From an uncultured Paracoccaceae bacterium (GTDB lineage: Bacteria; Pseudomonadota; Alphaproteobacteria; Rhodobacterales; Rhodobacteraceae): a stretch of DNA of 64,000 nucleotides. Where the stretch lies: contig CANKVU010000024.1 of NCBI GenBank assembly GCA_947487205.1, positions 1 to 64,000 of the forward strand, given 5' to 3'. Shown here piece after piece: positions 25,613 through 36,901 of the stretch. The stretch's first letter is position 1; every line of letters starts with the position of its first letter. The notes below the pieces were generated by a model. The model was not told the DNA's origin. It saw only the letters and a list, made by a program, of their open reading frames with translations, and ran no database searches. The translations under genes and the position numbers were made by a program.

Positions 25613-28600
25613 GTGGCGGCGGCGGACGGCTCCGCGGCCTCGGGCACGGCGCTCTTCGTGCGCCGCCCGATCCTCGCCTTCGTGCTGAACGCGCTCATCG
25701 TGATCGCCGGCATCGCCGGCGCCTTCGGGATCGAGGTGCGCGAATTGCCCAATGTCGACCGCCCGGTGATCAGCGTGACGACGGATTTCGACGGCGCCTC
25801 CCCCGAGACCGTCGACCAGGAGATCACCGGCCAGATCGAGGGGGCGGCGGGGCGCGTCGCCGGGGTGCGCGCGATCTCGTCCAATTCCCGCTTCGGGCGC
25901 AGCCGCGTCACCCTCGAATTCGAGGAGACCGTGGATATCGACGTGGCCGCGACCGACGTGCGCGACGCCGTCGCCCGGCTGGCCAATTCCCTGCCCGACG
26001 AGGCCGACGATCCGCGCGTGGTCAAGGCCGATGCCGATGCCCAGCCGATCATCCGCGTCGCCGTGACCTCCCCCGCCCGGTCGCCGCAGGACCTCACCCG
26101 GATCGTCGAGGAGCGGGTCGAGGACCGGCTCGTCTCCATCCCCGGCGTCGCCGACCTGCAGATCTACGGCGACCGCCAGCCGATCTTCCGGGTCGATATC
26201 GACCAGAAGGACCTGGCCAGCCGCGGTCTCACCCTGGCCGACCTGCGCGAGGCCCTGTCGGACGCCTCCTACAACGCCCCGGCCGGCGAGCTGAGCGGCC
26301 TCCGCCAGAGCCTCAACGTCCGCGCCACCGCGACCGTCGCCACGCCGGCGGCGTTCGAGGCGCTCAACATCACCCGCGAGGTGACGGTGGGCGACGTGGC
26401 CACCGTGACGCTGGGCCCGGCGCCGGACGAATCGATCCTGCGCGCCAACGGCGAGACCGGCCTGGGCCTCGGCGTTGTGCGGCAGGCGACCAGCAACACG
26501 CTGGAGATCTCGGCCGCCGTGCGCGCGCTCGTCGACGAGCTGCAGCGGACGCTGCCCGCTGACGTGAACATCTTCGTCACCTCGGACGACGCCGTGTTCA
26601 TCAACGGGTCGATCGCGGAGGTGCTCAAGACGCTGGGCCTCGCGATCGTCATCGTCGTCGCGGTGATCTACGTCTTTCTGCGCGACGCGCGGGCGACGAT
26701 GATCCCGGCCCTGACCATGCCGGTCGCGCTTGTGGGCACCGTTGCCACGCTCTACCTCGTCGGCTTCTCCATCAACATCCTGACGCTCCTGGCGATCGTC
26801 CTTGCCACCGGCATGGTCGTCGACGACGCGATCGTGGTGCTCGAGAACATCGTGCGCCGCCGGTCCGAGGGGCTGGGGCCGCGCGCCGCCGCCGTCCTCG
26901 GCACGCAGGAGGTCTTCTTCGCCGTCGTCACCACCACCGCCACGCTCGCCGCCGTCTTCGTGCCGCTGTCCTTCCTGCCCGGTCAGGCCGGCGGCCTCTT
27001 CCGCGAATTCGGCTTCACCCTGGCGATGGCGGTGCTGCTGTCCTCGGTGGTCGCGCTGACGCTGTGCCCGATGCTGGCGAGCCGCCTCCTGTCGGACCGG
27101 TCCGCCGCGCCCGCGGCGGGGCCGGTCGCCCGGCTCGGCGACGGGCTCGCCCGCCTCTACGCCCGGAGCCTGCGGGGCGCGCTCGCGATGCCCCTCGTGA
27201 TCGTCTTCGCCGCCCTCCTCTTCGCGGCGACGGCCTATCTCGCCGCGGGCTCCATCCGCCAGGAACTGGTCCCGCCCGAGGACCGGGCGGTGGCGCTCCT
27301 CTCGGTGACGACGCCGCAGGGGGTGTCGCTCGACTACACGCTGTCCAAGATGCGCGAGATCGAGGCCGTGATCGAGCCGATGCGCCGCTCCGGAGAGGTC
27401 ACCAACGTGTTCTCCATCGCCGGGCGCGGCGCCGACAATCGCGGCTTCATGGTGATGTCGCTGTCCGACTGGGCCGGGCGCGCGCGCTCCCAGCAGGACA
27501 TCGTGGACGAGGTCAATGCCGGCCTGTCGCGGATCGTGGGCGTGCGCGCCTACGCGATCCAGCCCAATTCGCTCGGCATCCGCGGCGCCGGACGGGGCCT
27601 GACCTTCGCGCTGACCGGCGACAGCTACGCCCAGCTTTCCCAGGCCGCCGAACGGCTGGTCGCCCGGATGGAGGAGATCCCCGCCTTCGGGCAGGTGCGC
27701 CTCGAATACGAGACCACGCAGCCGCAGCTCTTCGTGGAGATCGACCGCGCCCGCGCCTCGGATCTGGGCATCGACATCGCCGGGCTGGGCGAGGCGCTCC
27801 TGGCGGTGCTCGACGGACGCACCATTGGCTCGGTCTTCGTCGGCGACGAAAGCTACGACATCCAGATGCTTTCCACCGCGGACCCGGTGAACGATCCCGG
27901 CGACCTCGAGAACGTGTTCGTCCAGGCCGGCGACGGCACCATGGTCCCGATGTCGAGCTTCGTGACGCTCGAGGAGCGCGCCGTCGCCCCCGAGCTCGAC
28001 CGCGAGGGCCAGCAGCGCTCGGTCGAAATCTCGGCCGGCCTGACGCCGGAGCTGTCGCTGGGGGCCGCGCTCGACCGGGTCGAAGCCTTGTCGCGGGATA
28101 TCCTGTCCGAAGAGAACCGCATCGTCCCCCTGGCCGAGGCCGCGAGCCTCGAACAGACCGCCTCCGGCCTGCTGCTCACCTTCGGTTTCGCGATCCTCGT
28201 CGTGCTCCTAGTGCTGGCGGCCCAGTTCGAAAGCTTCGTCTCGGCGGTGATCGTGATGGCGACGGTACCGCTGGGGCTGGCCTGCGCCGTCTTCGCGCTC
28301 CTCCTGACCGGGCTCAGCCTGAACGTCTACAGCCAGATCGGGCTGGTGATGCTGATCGGGATCATGGCCAAGAACGGCATCCTGATCGTCGAATTCGCCA
28401 ACCAGCTGCGCGACCGGGGCGCGGACGTGCGGGACGCCATCCTCGACGCCTGCCGCATCCGCCTGCGCCCGGTGATGATGACGATGATCTCGACGGTGCT
28501 GGGGGGCGTGCCGCTCATCCTGTCGTCGGGCGCCGGCGCCGAGGCGCGCGAGGCGCTCGGCTGGGTGATCGTGGGCGGGCTGGGGCTCGCCACGCTCTCC

Positions 28601-28708
28601 ACCCTCTACCTGACGCCGGTGGCCTATCTCCTGCTCGCGCGCTTCACCCAGCCCCGCGCGGCCGAGGAGCAGCGGCTGCGCGCCGAACTGGCCGCCGGAC
28701 CCTCCTGA
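25613..28708 (+). CDS. RND-family multidrug efflux pump
   Basis: This 1031-residue inner-membrane proton-driven exporter of the HAE1/AcrB-like class has two repeats, each with one N-terminal helix, a large periplasmic porter domain and six helices. The proton-relay acidic pair is visible in GMVVDDAIVVLENIVRR, with the matching GIMAKNGILIVEFANQLR in the second half. The start is GTG 25613, four bases after the adaptor stop; the longer frame upstream is a proline/arginine-rich shadow of the adaptor. No outer-membrane factor gene is adjacent, so it probably uses a TolC-type channel encoded elsewhere. Confidence 0.9.
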   Translation: MAAADGSAASGTALFVRRPILAFVLNALIVIAGIAGAFGIEVRELPNVDRPVISVTTDFDGASPETVDQEITGQIEGAAGRVAGVRAISSNSRFGRSRVTLEFEETVDIDVAATDVRDAVARLANSLPDEADDPRVVKADADAQPIIRVAVTSPARSPQDLTRIVEERVEDRLVSIPGVADLQIYGDRQPIFRVDIDQKDLASRGLTLADLREALSDASYNAPAGELSGLRQSLNVRATATVATPAAFEALNITREVTVGDVATVTLGPAPDESILRANGETGLGLGVVRQATSNTLEISAAVRALVDELQRTLPADVNIFVTSDDAVFINGSIAEVLKTLGLAIVIVVAVIYVFLRDARATMIPALTMPVALVGTVATLYLVGFSINILTLLAIVLATGMVVDDAIVVLENIVRRRSEGLGPRAAAVLGTQEVFFAVVTTTATLAAVFVPLSFLPGQAGGLFREFGFTLAMAVLLSSVVALTLCPMLASRLLSDRSAAPAAGPVARLGDGLARLYARSLRGALAMPLVIVFAALLFAATAYLAAGSIRQELVPPEDRAVALLSVTTPQGVSLDYTLSKMREIEAVIEPMRRSGEVTNVFSIAGRGADNRGFMVMSLSDWAGRARSQQDIVDEVNAGLSRIVGVRAYAIQPNSLGIRGAGRGLTFALTGDSYAQLSQAAERLVARMEEIPAFGQVRLEYETTQPQLFVEIDRARASDLGIDIAGLGEALLAVLDGRTIGSVFVGDESYDIQMLSTADPVNDPGDLENVFVQAGDGTMVPMSSFVTLEERAVAPELDREGQQRSVEISAGLTPELSLGAALDRVEALSRDILSEENRIVPLAEAASLEQTASGLLLTFGFAILVVLLVLAAQFESFVSAVIVMATVPLGLACAVFALLLTGLSLNVYSQIGLVMLIGIMAKNGILIVEFANQLRDRGADVRDAILDACRIRLRPVMMTMISTVLGGVPLILSSGAGAEAREALGWVIVGGLGLATLSTLYLTPVAYLLLARFTQPRAAEEQRLRAELAAGPS

Positions 28709-28927
28709 GCGGCCCCTCCCGCCCGTCGACGCAAGCCGCGCAGGCTTGGCCCCGTCGAGCGACCGCGCGCGGCGGAGGGCCGGCCCGAATCCCGGGCCGA
28801 GGCCGATACCGGCCGCGGAGCGGTGGCGATCGCGGCGGGCCGCTTCCCGCGACGAGACGCGGCGCGCCGCGCGCCGCGCGCCCCCGCAACCGTGCCGCCG
28901 CGCTCCCGACGCGGCGGCGCGGCAAGC

Positions 28928-29677
28928 TCACTGGGCCGCGGCGCCCAGGATCTCCTCGACCTGCGCCGCCACGGCCTCGCCCAGCGTCGCGTTGGCCTCG
29001 GCGGTGAAGTGGATGCCGTCGATGCCGTCGGTCTCGATCACCGTGCCGGCGTCGAAGAAATGCTCGCCGGCGAGCTCGGCGATCTGGGCATAGGCATCGG
29101 CCAGCTGCCCGCTCTTCTCCTGGCTCGCCGCGTCGAAGGCGTCCCGTGCCTCGGCTCCGATCTCGTCGCCCAGCGGCGGCGGGCTGATCAGCAGGACCTG
29201 GGGCGCGTCGTACTCGGTGAAGCTCCACGGCATCTCGTGCACCATGTTGATCAGCTCCCCCGCCCCCAGCGCGATCTCGAGCGGGGTGCGCTCCAGGTAC
29301 GTCTTGGTGTCGTTGGTGCCCAGCATGATGATCACCAGGTCCAGCGGGTCGTGGCTGACCAGCGCCGAGGGAAGGTAATCGGCCCCGTTCAGCCGCGGAT
29401 CGGTCGGGTCGTCGATATTGGTGGTGCGCCCGCTCAGCCCCTCGACGACGACGGAATATCCCGCCCCCAGCGCCTCCGCCATCGCGGTGGTCCAGCGATC
29501 CTCCACCGGATGGCGCGTCGTGGGCGTCACCGGATCGCTCGGCGTCCAGCCCCAGGTCAGGCTGTCCCCGAAGACGAGGATGCTCTGCGGCCGCTCCCCG
29601 CCCGCCTCTCCGTCCTGGGCCCAAGCCGGGGCGCCGAGCGCGACCCCCAGCGCCACGATGGCTGCGACATGCTTCAT
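28928..29677 (-). CDS. secreted SGNH/GDSL-type hydrolase
   Basis: This 249-residue exported esterase/lipase-like enzyme has a Sec signal (MKHVAAIVALGVALGAPAWA) cleaved near Ala20. The SGNH blocks are GDSLTWG (catalytic Ser), GLSGRTT (Gly), GTNDTK (Asn) and DGIHF (Asp and His). The fold matches arylesterase-like GDSL proteins; the natural ester is unknown. A GGGAGGGAG ribosome site precedes the ATG. It is monocistronic and convergent with the RND pump. The ~220 bases between them are GC-rich with CGCG palindromes and no gene. Confidence 0.88.
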   Translation of the reverse strand: MKHVAAIVALGVALGAPAWAQDGEAGGERPQSILVFGDSLTWGWTPSDPVTPTTRHPVEDRWTTAMAEALGAGYSVVVEGLSGRTTNIDDPTDPRLNGADYLPSALVSHDPLDLVIIMLGTNDTKTYLERTPLEIALGAGELINMVHEMPWSFTEYDAPQVLLISPPPLGDEIGAEARDAFDAASQEKSGQLADAYAQIAELAGEHFFDAGTVIETDGIDGIHFTAEANATLGEAVAAQVEEILGAAAQ

Positions 29678-29777
29678 CGAGATCCCTCCCTCCCGGCGCC
29701 GGCGCGATGCTGCGCGGCCTCCCTCCGGATGCCCACCCTGCCACAGCCGCGGCGCGCGGCAAGCCTCCGCCGCCCGC

Positions 29778-30338
29778 TCAGAACGACGGCGGCGTGCAGG
29801 CGCTCACCACCTCGCAGACCGTCGACCCGACATTGCGAAAGCGGTGCGGCACGCTGCTGTTGAAGTAATACGCGTCCCCCCGCTCCAGCACGAAGACCTC
29901 GTCGCCCACCGTCACCTCCAGCCGGCCGGCGATCACCACCGCGCATTCCTCGCCCTCGTGGCTCAGCCAGCGCCGCCCCGAATCCCGGCCCGGCTCGTAG
30001 AATTCGTGCAGCATCTGCAGCATCCGCCCCGGCCGCCGCGCCGCGACCAGGCGGTACGCCACGCCCGGCGCCCCGATATCGAGCAGGTCGTCCCGGCGGA
30101 AGACCGGCGAGCGGTCGTCCGGCAGCTCGAACCCGAAGAAGGTCGCCAGGTCCATCGGGACGCCGTCCAGGATCCGCTTCAGCACCGACACCGAGGGCTG
30201 CATCGCCATCGCCTCGATCTGGCTGATCGTGCCCGATCCCACCCCCGTCCGGCGGGCCAGCTCGCGCTGGGACAGGCCGTGGGCGCGGCGCACCGCCCGC
30301 AGCCGCCGGGCCACCATCGCGTCATGGGCATCGGTCAT
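29778..30338 (-). CDS. XRE-cupin transcriptional regulator
   Basis: This 186-residue regulator has an N-terminal Cro/CI-type HTH (residues about 9-63, LSQRELARRTGVGSGTISQI) and a C-terminal cupin sensor (about 110-180, EGEECAVVIAGRLEVTVGDE, then FNSSVPHRFRN). This is the architecture of PuuR-like regulators of amine and amino-acid breakdown. It is divergent from a class III transaminase gene, 151 bases away, which it most likely controls. The bound effector is unknown. Confidence 0.88.
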   Translation of the reverse strand: MTDAHDAMVARRLRAVRRAHGLSQRELARRTGVGSGTISQIEAMAMQPSVSVLKRILDGVPMDLATFFGFELPDDRSPVFRRDDLLDIGAPGVAYRLVAARRPGRMLQMLHEFYEPGRDSGRRWLSHEGEECAVVIAGRLEVTVGDEVFVLERGDAYYFNSSVPHRFRNVGSTVCEVVSACTPPSF

Positions 30339-30388
30339 GGCGGCCCCGCTCTCGCGCTTCGGATCAAAAGCGCAGGATGCCCAAGCCC

Positions 30389-30402
30389 TTGATCGCGTTC
30401 AA
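30389..30402. promoter_or_regulatory. candidate operator of the XRE-cupin regulator
   Basis: TTGA-N6-TCAA inverted repeat in the divergent region between the regulator (start 30338) and the transaminase (start 30490). Its symmetry and location fit an autoregulatory operator. No experimental motif is known to me for this protein. Confidence 0.35.
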
Positions 30403-30489
30403 TCCCCCGCGCGTGCGCGAAGCGGGATGGTGCCCGGCGCCGCGCCCTGCCAGACTCGGGGCCACGGCACCGACGCACAGGAGGCCCGC

Positions 30490-31809
30490 ATGACCCGGCA
30501 CAAGGCCAACGATTTCTCCAGCTTCTGGATGCCCTTCACGCCCAATCGCGACTTCGCCGCCGATCCGCGCCTGATCGTCGCCGCAGATGGCATGTATTAC
30601 ACCAGCCATGACGGGCGGAAGATCATGGACGCCACCGCCGGGCTCTGGTGCGTCAATGCCGGCCACAACGCCCCGCGCGTGACCGAGGCGGTCAAGCGGC
30701 AGGTCGAGACGCTCGACTTCGCGCCGCATTTCAACTTCGGCACCCCCCAGGCCTTCGACCTCGCGACCCGGCTGGCGGGCCTGTTCCCCGCCGGGCTCGA
30801 CCATGTCTTCTTCACCAATTCCGGCTCGGAATCGGTCGACACGGCGCTCAAGATCGCGCTCCATTACCACCGGATGCGCGGCGACGCGTCCCGCACCCGG
30901 CTGATCGGGCGCGAACGCGGCTACCACGGCACCGGCTTCGGCGGCATCTCGGTCGGCGGGATCGTCAACAACCGCAAGCATTTCGGCGGCATGCTGACCG
31001 GCGTCGACCACCTGCGCCACACCCACGATCCCGAGCGCAACGCCTTCACCCGGGGTTGCCCCGAACACGGCGCCGACCGCGCCGAGGATCTCGAACGGCT
31101 CTGCGCGCTCCACGATCCCTCCACCATTGCCGCGGTGATCGTCGAGCCGATGGCCGGCTCGACCGGGGTGCTGCTGCCGCCCCGGGGCTACCTCGAGCGC
31201 CTGCGCGAGATCTGCGACCGGCACGGCATCCTGCTGATCTTCGACGAGGTCATCACCGCCTTCGGACGGCTCGGCCACGCCTCCGCCGCCGAGCATTTCG
31301 GCGTCACGCCGGACATCATCACCACCGCCAAGGGGCTGACGAACGGGGTCGTGCCGATGGGCGCGGTGATCGTCGACGAGCGGATCTACGCCTCGGCGAT
31401 GGAGCGGGCCGACACGCCGATCGAACTTTTCCACGGCTACACCTATTCGGCCCATCCGCTCGCCGTCGCCGCCGCCACCGCCGCGCTCGACACCTATGCG
31501 AGCGACGACCTCTTCGCGCGCGCCCGCTCCCTCGCCCCGACATGGGAGGCGGCCGTCCATTCGCTGCGCGGCCTGCCCCACGTGATCGACCTGCGCAATC
31601 TGGGCCTCGTCGGCGCGATCGAGCTCGCCCCGCGTCCCGGCGCCCCGGGCAAGCGCGCCTGGGAGGCGATGACCCGCGCCTGGGAGGCCGGCCTCATGCT
31701 GCGCGTGACCGGCGACATCATCGCCCTGTCGCCGCCCTTCATCATCTCCGAGGCGGAGATCGAGACGCTGTTCTCCCGCCTCGCCGACATCCTGCGCACC
31801 ATCGACTGA
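30490..31809 (+). CDS. class III omega-amino acid:pyruvate-type aminotransferase
   Basis: This 439-residue PLP enzyme probably moves an omega-amino group (for example from beta-alanine, a diamine product or taurine-like amine) to pyruvate. Family features are SSFWMPFTPNRDF at the N-terminus, the cofactor-binding NSGSESVDTALK, the RERGYHGTGFGG loop, LLIFDEVITAFGRLG (Asp to the pyridine nitrogen) and the Schiff-base lysine in TTAKGLTNG. ATG 30490 follows a GAGG-containing leader. The divergent XRE-cupin gene suggests induction by an amine or its breakdown product. Confidence 0.88.
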   Translation: MTRHKANDFSSFWMPFTPNRDFAADPRLIVAADGMYYTSHDGRKIMDATAGLWCVNAGHNAPRVTEAVKRQVETLDFAPHFNFGTPQAFDLATRLAGLFPAGLDHVFFTNSGSESVDTALKIALHYHRMRGDASRTRLIGRERGYHGTGFGGISVGGIVNNRKHFGGMLTGVDHLRHTHDPERNAFTRGCPEHGADRAEDLERLCALHDPSTIAAVIVEPMAGSTGVLLPPRGYLERLREICDRHGILLIFDEVITAFGRLGHASAAEHFGVTPDIITTAKGLTNGVVPMGAVIVDERIYASAMERADTPIELFHGYTYSAHPLAVAAATAALDTYASDDLFARARSLAPTWEAAVHSLRGLPHVIDLRNLGLVGAIELAPRPGAPGKRAWEAMTRAWEAGLMLRVTGDIIALSPPFIISEAEIETLFSRLADILRTID

Positions 31810-31821
31810 GGCCCGCCGCGC

Positions 31822-32814
31822 TCAGGCCCGATCCCCGGCCGCGGGCGGGGGCGCGGCCCCGTCCCGCCGGCACTCGGCCGCGACCAGCCCGTAGAGCCGC
31901 AGGGCCGCCGGCGTCAGGTCCAGCGGCGCGCGCGTGATCAGGCCGTAATCGGGAACCTGCATGTCGGTGGCGACCGGCAGCCGCGCCAGCCGGCTGCCGA
32001 GCCCGCCCCGCGCGATGAAGAAATCGGCCACCGCCCTGGCCAGCGGCGCGATCGCGTTCGAATCCTGCACCAAGGCCAGCGTGAAGAGCTGCGAGGTCGT
32101 GCCCACCACCCGGTCCGGCAGGCGGTGGCCATGGGCCAGCAGGTACGTCTCCGCCGTGCGCCGCAGCAGGCCGCCCGCAGGCTGCATGACCCAGATATGG
32201 GACAGGCACTGATCCAGGTCCAGCGGATCGACCCCCACCAGCGGATGATCCTCGCGCACGATCAGCGCCACCGGTTCCGGGCCGATCTCGCGCAGCGCAT
32301 AGGGACGGGCATCCGCGCCCTCGGGGATCCGCCCGATATAGAAGTCGATCTCCTCGGCGCGCAGCAATTCGCCCAGCTTGTCGGAGGTGTCGATCGTCAC
32401 GGACGGGTCGATCTCGGGCAGGATGTCGCGCGCCGCGCGGATCGCCGGCAGCAGGATCTCCAATGCGGGGCCGGTCACCGAGCCCACGCGGACATGCCCC
32501 CGCACGCCCGACACCACCTGCCCGATCCGCTGCCCGGCCAAGTCGAACCCCCGCAGCGCCGCGCAGGCCTCGTCGGCCAGGATGCGTCCCGCCTCGGTCA
32601 GGGTCACGCCGCGGGCATGGCGCTCGTAGAGCGGCGCGCCCACCAGCCCGTCGAGCTGCGCCAGCAGCCGCGAGGCGGCGGGCTGCGTGATCCCCGCCTG
32701 CTGCGCGGCGGCCCCGATCCGGCCATGCTCGCGCAGCGCCGCGAGCAGCCGCAATTGCGAGAATTTCAATCCCCGCCGCACCAGGTCCTGACCGGCGATC
32801 GTATCCCGCGTCAT
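31822..32814 (-). CDS. gbpR: LysR-family regulator, GbpR-like
   Basis: This 330-residue LysR protein has an N-terminal winged HTH (about residues 18-77, ITQPAASRLLAQLDGLVGAP) and a C-terminal effector domain from about 100. Its place, divergent from chvE-gguA-gguB, is that of Agrobacterium GbpR, which controls sugar-responsive chvE expression. ATG 32814 is preferred over a GTG at 32835. A perfect palindrome sits in the promoter between the two genes. It ends 12 bases from the transaminase stop, convergently. Confidence 0.8.
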   Translation of the reverse strand: MTRDTIAGQDLVRRGLKFSQLRLLAALREHGRIGAAAQQAGITQPAASRLLAQLDGLVGAPLYERHARGVTLTEAGRILADEACAALRGFDLAGQRIGQVVSGVRGHVRVGSVTGPALEILLPAIRAARDILPEIDPSVTIDTSDKLGELLRAEEIDFYIGRIPEGADARPYALREIGPEPVALIVREDHPLVGVDPLDLDQCLSHIWVMQPAGGLLRRTAETYLLAHGHRLPDRVVGTTSQLFTLALVQDSNAIAPLARAVADFFIARGGLGSRLARLPVATDMQVPDYGLITRAPLDLTPAALRLYGLVAAECRRDGAAPPPAAGDRA

Positions 32815-32841
32815 AGCGATCCAGACATATTGCACGTCGAA

Positions 32842-32858
32842 AACCGTATTTGACGGTT
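32842..32858. promoter_or_regulatory. candidate GbpR operator in the gbpR-chvE intergenic region
   Basis: Perfect inverted repeat AACCGT-N5-ACGGTT in an AT-richer patch, 28 bases before the LysR gene and about 100 before chvE. LysR regulators bind such imperfect or perfect dyads upstream of their divergent target. Function inferred. Confidence 0.55.
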
Positions 32859-32955
32859 ACGTCGCGATCGCGCAAGGCTTGCGGCGTCATCGCGGCGCCT
32901 CATTGCCGCCGTGACGGACCGGCGGACGCAAGATCCGCCAGAGAGGGAGGAGAGA

Positions 32956-34026
32956 ATGAGGTTCACCAGACGCGCCCTCGGCGCGACCGCTTTCGCTGCG
33001 ACGATGCTGGCCGCTCCGGCCTTCGCCCAGCAAAGCGGCACCGTGGGCATCGCCATGCCGACGAAATCCTCGGCCCGCTGGATCGCCGACGGCGAGAACA
33101 TGGTCACCCGGTTCCAGGAGGCGGGCTACGCCACCGACCTGCAATACGCCGAGGACGACATCCCCAACCAGCTCGCGCAGATCGAGAACATGATCACCAA
33201 GGGCGTCGACGCACTGGTGATCGCGGCCATCGACGGCACCACGCTGACCAACGCGCTGGCGAATGCCGCGGCGCTCGACATCCCCGTCGTCGCCTACGAC
33301 CGCCTGATCCGCGACAGCGGCGACGTGGATTACTACGCCACGTTCGACAATTTCCAGGTCGGCGTGCAGCAGGCCAACACGCTCGTCCAGGGGCTCGAGG
33401 AGCGCTTCCCCGACGCCGACACCTGGAACGTGGAGCTGTTCGGCGGCTCGCCCGACGACAACAACGCCTATTTCTTCTACGACGGCGCGATGTCGGTGCT
33501 CCAGCCCCTGATCGACGAGGGGCGGATCACCATCCCCTCGGGGCAGACCGGCATGGACACGGTCGGCACGCTGCGATGGGACGGCTCGGTCGCGCAGGCG
33601 CGGATGGACAACCTCCTGTCGGCCAATTACACCGGCGACCGCACGATCCACGGCGTCCTGTCGCCCTATGACGGGCTCTCCATCGGCATCATCTCGTCGC
33701 TCAAGGGCCTGGGATACGGCACGGGCGACACCGCGATGCCGATCGTCACCGGCCAGGACGCCGAGATCCCCTCGGTCAAGGCGATCCTGCGGGGCGACCA
33801 GTATTCCACGATCTTCAAGGACACCCGCCAGCTGGCCGAGGTGACGGTGGGCATGGTCGATGCCCTCCTCCAGGGCGGCGAGCCCGAGATCAACGATACC
33901 GAGACCTACGACAACGGGGTGAAGGTCGTCCCCGCCTACCTGCTCGAGCCACAGCCGGTGACGCAGGAGAACTGGGAGGAGGTCCTCGTCGGGTCCGGCT
34001 ATTACAGCAAGGACCAGGTCGAGTGA
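32956..34026 (+). CDS. chvE: multiple monosaccharide ABC transporter binding protein ChvE
   Basis: This 356-residue periplasmic sugar-binding protein has a signal sequence ([20 protein letters not shown]) cleaved near AFAQ at about residue 24. The mature protein has the type I sugar-binding fold ([19 protein letters not shown], then [12 protein letters not shown]). ChvE proteins bind arabinose, galactose, glucose and xylose. GGGAGGAGAGA lies just upstream of ATG 32956. First gene of chvE-gguA-gguB and an L-arabonate dehydratase gene, which points to L-arabinose as a main ligand. Confidence 0.88.
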   Translation: MRFTRRALGATAFAATMLAAPAFAQQSGTVGIAMPTKSSARWIADGENMVTRFQEAGYATDLQYAEDDIPNQLAQIENMITKGVDALVIAAIDGTTLTNALANAAALDIPVVAYDRLIRDSGDVDYYATFDNFQVGVQQANTLVQGLEERFPDADTWNVELFGGSPDDNNAYFFYDGAMSVLQPLIDEGRITIPSGQTGMDTVGTLRWDGSVAQARMDNLLSANYTGDRTIHGVLSPYDGLSIGIISSLKGLGYGTGDTAMPIVTGQDAEIPSVKAILRGDQYSTIFKDTRQLAEVTVGMVDALLQGGEPEINDTETYDNGVKVVPAYLLEPQPVTQENWEEVLVGSGYYSKDQVE

Positions 34027-34114
34027 CCGTCGGGCGGCGTGCGGGCCCGGCCCCGCGCGCCGCCTGATCCCCGGCCGCGCGCGCGCGATCCCGATCCCCC
34101 TGGGGAGGAGAGAC

Positions 34115-35646
<1,532 letters not shown>

Positions 35647-35650
<4 letters not shown>

Positions 35651-36855
35651 GCGACATCATCGACGACACCGCCAGGGCCCCGGCCGGCGAGCAGGCCCGC
35701 GCCGGGTGGCGCTTCCTCAAGACGCACCTGCGCGAATACGGCATCCTCTTCGCGCTCATCGCGATCATGGCCTTCTTCCAGATCGCCACCGGCGGCATCC
35801 TGCTGCGGCCGGTCAACATCACCAACCTCGTTCTGCAGAACAGCTACATCGTGATCATGGCGATCGGCATGCTGCTGGTGATCGTCTCGGGGCATATCGA
35901 CCTTTCCGTCGGGTCGGTGCTGGGCTTCATCGGCGCGCTCGCCGCGGTCATGATCGTCCACTGGAACATCCCCTACCCGATCGCGGGCGTGCTCTGCCTC
36001 GCCGCCGGCGCCCTCATCGGGATGGCGCAGGGCTTCTGGGTCGCGTATTTCCGCATCCCCTCCTTCATCGTGACGCTGGCGGGCATGCTGGTCTTCAAGG
36101 GGCTGACGCTGTGGCTCCTCGCCGGGCAATCCGTGGGCCCCTTCCCGCCGCAATTCCAGCTCATCTCCTCGGGCTTCCTGCCCGACATCTTCGCGGTCGA
36201 GGGCATGAACCTGCTGTCGTTCCTGATCGGACTGGCGGTGGCCCTGGGCCTCGTGGCCCTCGCGATCCGCACCCGCCAGTCGCAGGCCCGCGTCGGCCGG
36301 CCCGAGGAGCCCTTCGCCTTCTTCGCCGCCAAGACCGCGATCGTCTTCTTCGGCATCGTCTGGATGAGCTGGCTCATGGCCGATTTCCGCGGCCTGCCCA
36401 ACGTCTTCATCGTCATGGCGCTGCTGATCGCGATCTACGCCTTCGTCACCGGCCGCACCACCGTGGGCCGCCGCATCTACGCCATCGGCGGCAACGAGAA
36501 GGCGGCCGCGCTCTCGGGCATCAATTCGCGGCGGCTCGTGTTCCTGACCTTCGCCAACATGGGGATGCTGGCCGCGCTCGCGGGCCTCGTCTTCGCCGCG
36601 CGGCTCAACACCGCGACGCCCAAGGCCGGCGCGACGTTCGAGCTGGACGTGATCGCGGCGGTCTTCATCGGCGGCGCCTCGATGGCAGGCGGCGTCGGCA
36701 CCGTGGTGGGCGCGGTCGTGGGCGCCTTCATCATGGGGGTGATGAACAACGGCATGTCGATCCTCGGCATCGGCATCGACTACCAGCAGGTGATCAAGGG
36801 GCTCGTCCTGCTCGCCGCCGTGATCTTCGATGTCGTGAACAAGAAGAAGGGCTGA
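35647..36855 (+). CDS. gguB: multiple monosaccharide ABC transporter permease GguB
   Basis: This 402-residue BPD_transp_2-type permease has about ten membrane segments and is larger than RbsC-type permeases (~320), as is typical for GguB/XylH. Motifs are [17 protein letters not shown] and the late [19 protein letters not shown]. Completes the ChvE importer. Its ATG lies inside the gguA stop. The arabonate dehydratase gene starts 46 bases after it. Confidence 0.92.
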
Positions 36856-36901
36856 GCATGATCCCCGCCGCAACCCCTTCCCGCATCCCGGGGCCGGTGC
36901 T

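Noticed and set aside
28709-28927. CGCG-rich palindromes between the RND pump and the SGNH hydrolase
   Set aside because: The stretch is almost entirely C and G with many overlapping self-complementary options and no T-run, so a terminator cannot be placed with confidence.
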